Under the pieces are notes generated by a model. That model did not search any database. It was given only the letters and a program-made list of their open reading frames with translations, and was not told the origin of the DNA. Below, piece after piece: positions 63,142 to 64,000 of a DNA stretch of 64,000 bases. The translations under genes and the position numbers were made by a program. Positions within the stretch are counted from its first letter, which is position 1; every line of letters starts with the position of its first letter. The DNA comes from Euwallacea fornicatus (taxonomy: Eukaryota > Arthropoda > Insecta > Coleoptera > Curculionidae): assembly GCF_040115645.1 (NCBI RefSeq), contig NC_089543.1, positions 6,820,001 to 6,884,000 of the forward strand. The letters are read 5' to 3'.

Positions 63142-64000
63142 TTATATCCTGCTAAAATATGATGTGTGATGGTCATTAGCAATTGTAGTGACGATATTTC
63201 CTTGTTCGTTTATCACATAACCTGCGTTTGTCAACTGGTACGCAAATGTGCTTGCATTTGTGTTTGGCGTATTTTGTGAAGTAACTACATTAGCACTCGA
63301 TAAAATCTGCGGTACTGGAGTAACCAAAAACGTTTGAGACTGTTGGTTAACAGATGTTTCAGTCGAAGAAACAACTAAAGGAATAACTTGCTGAACTTCA
63401 CTGCTAATGATACATTTTTGTACTTGTTGAATATTTTGGTCTTTTTGTCTTTCCACGTTGCGAATTTGCGTTGGCAGCTGAACTTGAACATGCGGTTGAT
63501 TCTGAGTTAAAATTTGTTGCGGGTGCTGTTGTTGCGGTTGCTGAGGGGGGGGTTGGTGATTATTTCCTCGAGGTTCTAACTTACAAAATTTTACATGTGG
63601 AAACTGTTCTTTCATAAAATGTCTAAAGGTTGAATAACCCATAAGTTTTACGCCAGGTTCCAAAATTTGGCCATATTCTTTGTAGGCATCATGGAGATTC
63701 TTTCGCGTGACGTCCCAAGGTAACTGTATAGGAAGTTTGGTATTAAGAATATCTCTTTCTCCAGTATGCTGTTCCAAATATTGCTTCAAAAATTCTCTGG
63801 CATGACAATATATATCTAAGCTAAATGTGTTATGAGGTTTTTTTCCGTGATTTCCATGCACCCTTGGGGCAACGCCATGAGTCATAACGTGTTTTCTAAT
63901 TCTTTTCAATTGATAATGGGTACAGTTCTCCAGGTACAAAAAGGCGTCTAGGCATACTCTTCGTCCTTGATAAACATACTGGGCCCTAAGTCGTCGCCGT
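63142..64000 (-). CDS. Unrecognised conserved-looking protein with Gln-rich C-terminus (5' end off the right edge)
   Basis: The minus-strand frame is open from the window edge to a TAA at 63144-63142, giving about 285 visible residues; it starts outside the window. The first ~150 residues are structured and basic (RRVCLDAFLYLENCTHYQLK, RIRKHVMTHGVAPRVHGNHG, HAREFLKQYLEQHTGE, GYSTFRHFMKEQFPHVKFC). The block 'YSTF-xxx-FxxxFPHVKF' resembles the DNA-binding-like part of transposon-derived or nuclear regulatory proteins that I have seen in animal genomes, but I cannot name the family. The last ~130 residues are Gln/Pro/Thr/Val-rich (QPPPQQPQQQHPQQ), like an activation domain. There is no intron in the visible part. 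A nuclear regulatory role is a guess. Confidence 0.7.
   Translation of the reverse strand, partial: RRRLRAQYVYQGRRVCLDAFLYLENCTHYQLKRIRKHVMTHGVAPRVHGNHGKKPHNTFSLDIYCHAREFLKQYLEQHTGERDILNTKLPIQLPWDVTRKNLHDAYKEYGQILEPGVKLMGYSTFRHFMKEQFPHVKFCKLEPRGNNHQPPPQQPQQQHPQQILTQNQPHVQVQLPTQIRNVERQKDQNIQQVQKCIISSEVQQVIPLVVSSTETSVNQQSQTFLVTPVPQILSSANVVTSQNTPNTNASTFAYQLTNAGYVINEQGNIVTTIANDHHTSYFSRI

Overview
The window looks like nuclear DNA from an insect. Genes are split by many introns, most of them 54-90 nt with canonical GT-AG ends. Intergenic DNA is AT-rich, and every recognisable protein is a conserved animal gene, most with insect-type sequence. I cannot fix the order; a beetle or another holometabolous insect is a guess. 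I see no bacterial operons, CRISPR arrays, rRNA or tRNA genes.

Layout. From 1 to about 21.8 kb five genes lie on the minus strand: KDM5/lid (histone H3K4 demethylase, running off the left edge), a vig/SERBP1-type mRNA/ribosome-binding protein, EMC3 (ER membrane insertase subunit), a divergent importin-beta-like HEAT protein, and a MEK1/2-type MAP2K (Dsor1). A 1.3 kb intergenic region then separates MEK from a plus-strand RNF11 RING-H2 ubiquitin ligase. A THAP-domain protein follows on the minus strand at 25.6-26.8 kb. A plus-strand block holds thymine-DNA glycosylase with a long AT-hook and Pro/Gln-rich tail (28.2-35.7 kb), the proteasome base subunit Rpn1/PSMD2 (40.6-44.5 kb) and ubiquilin (45.4-48.8 kb). 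The right part holds a minus-strand SKOR/fussel SKI-family corepressor (core exons at 54.4-55.6 kb, probable terminal exon near 50 kb) and, at the right edge, the 3' part of an unrecognised minus-strand gene with a Gln-rich tail.

Functional themes. KDM5, TDG, fussel and the THAP protein act in chromatin, DNA or transcription. RNF11, Rpn1 and ubiquilin belong to the ubiquitin-proteasome pathway, and the last two are adjacent and known to interact. MEK is the Ras-ERK kinase. No operon-like logic is implied.

The accessory DNA holds a decayed Jockey-like LINE reverse transcriptase inside the first TDG intron, a decayed Tc1/mariner transposase C-terminus near 56 kb, microsatellites, and scattered short TACAGGGT-type motifs. 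I found no convincing novel multi-gene system. The most unusual signals are three short stop-free introns of 3n length inside key domains (MEK, RNF11, ubiquilin), two GC-AG introns, an RNA polymerase II CTD-like octad array in TDG, and a perfect GNRA hairpin just upstream of the TDG start. Exon boundaries were chosen by splice consensus, phase arithmetic and family alignment from memory; no transcript data were available.
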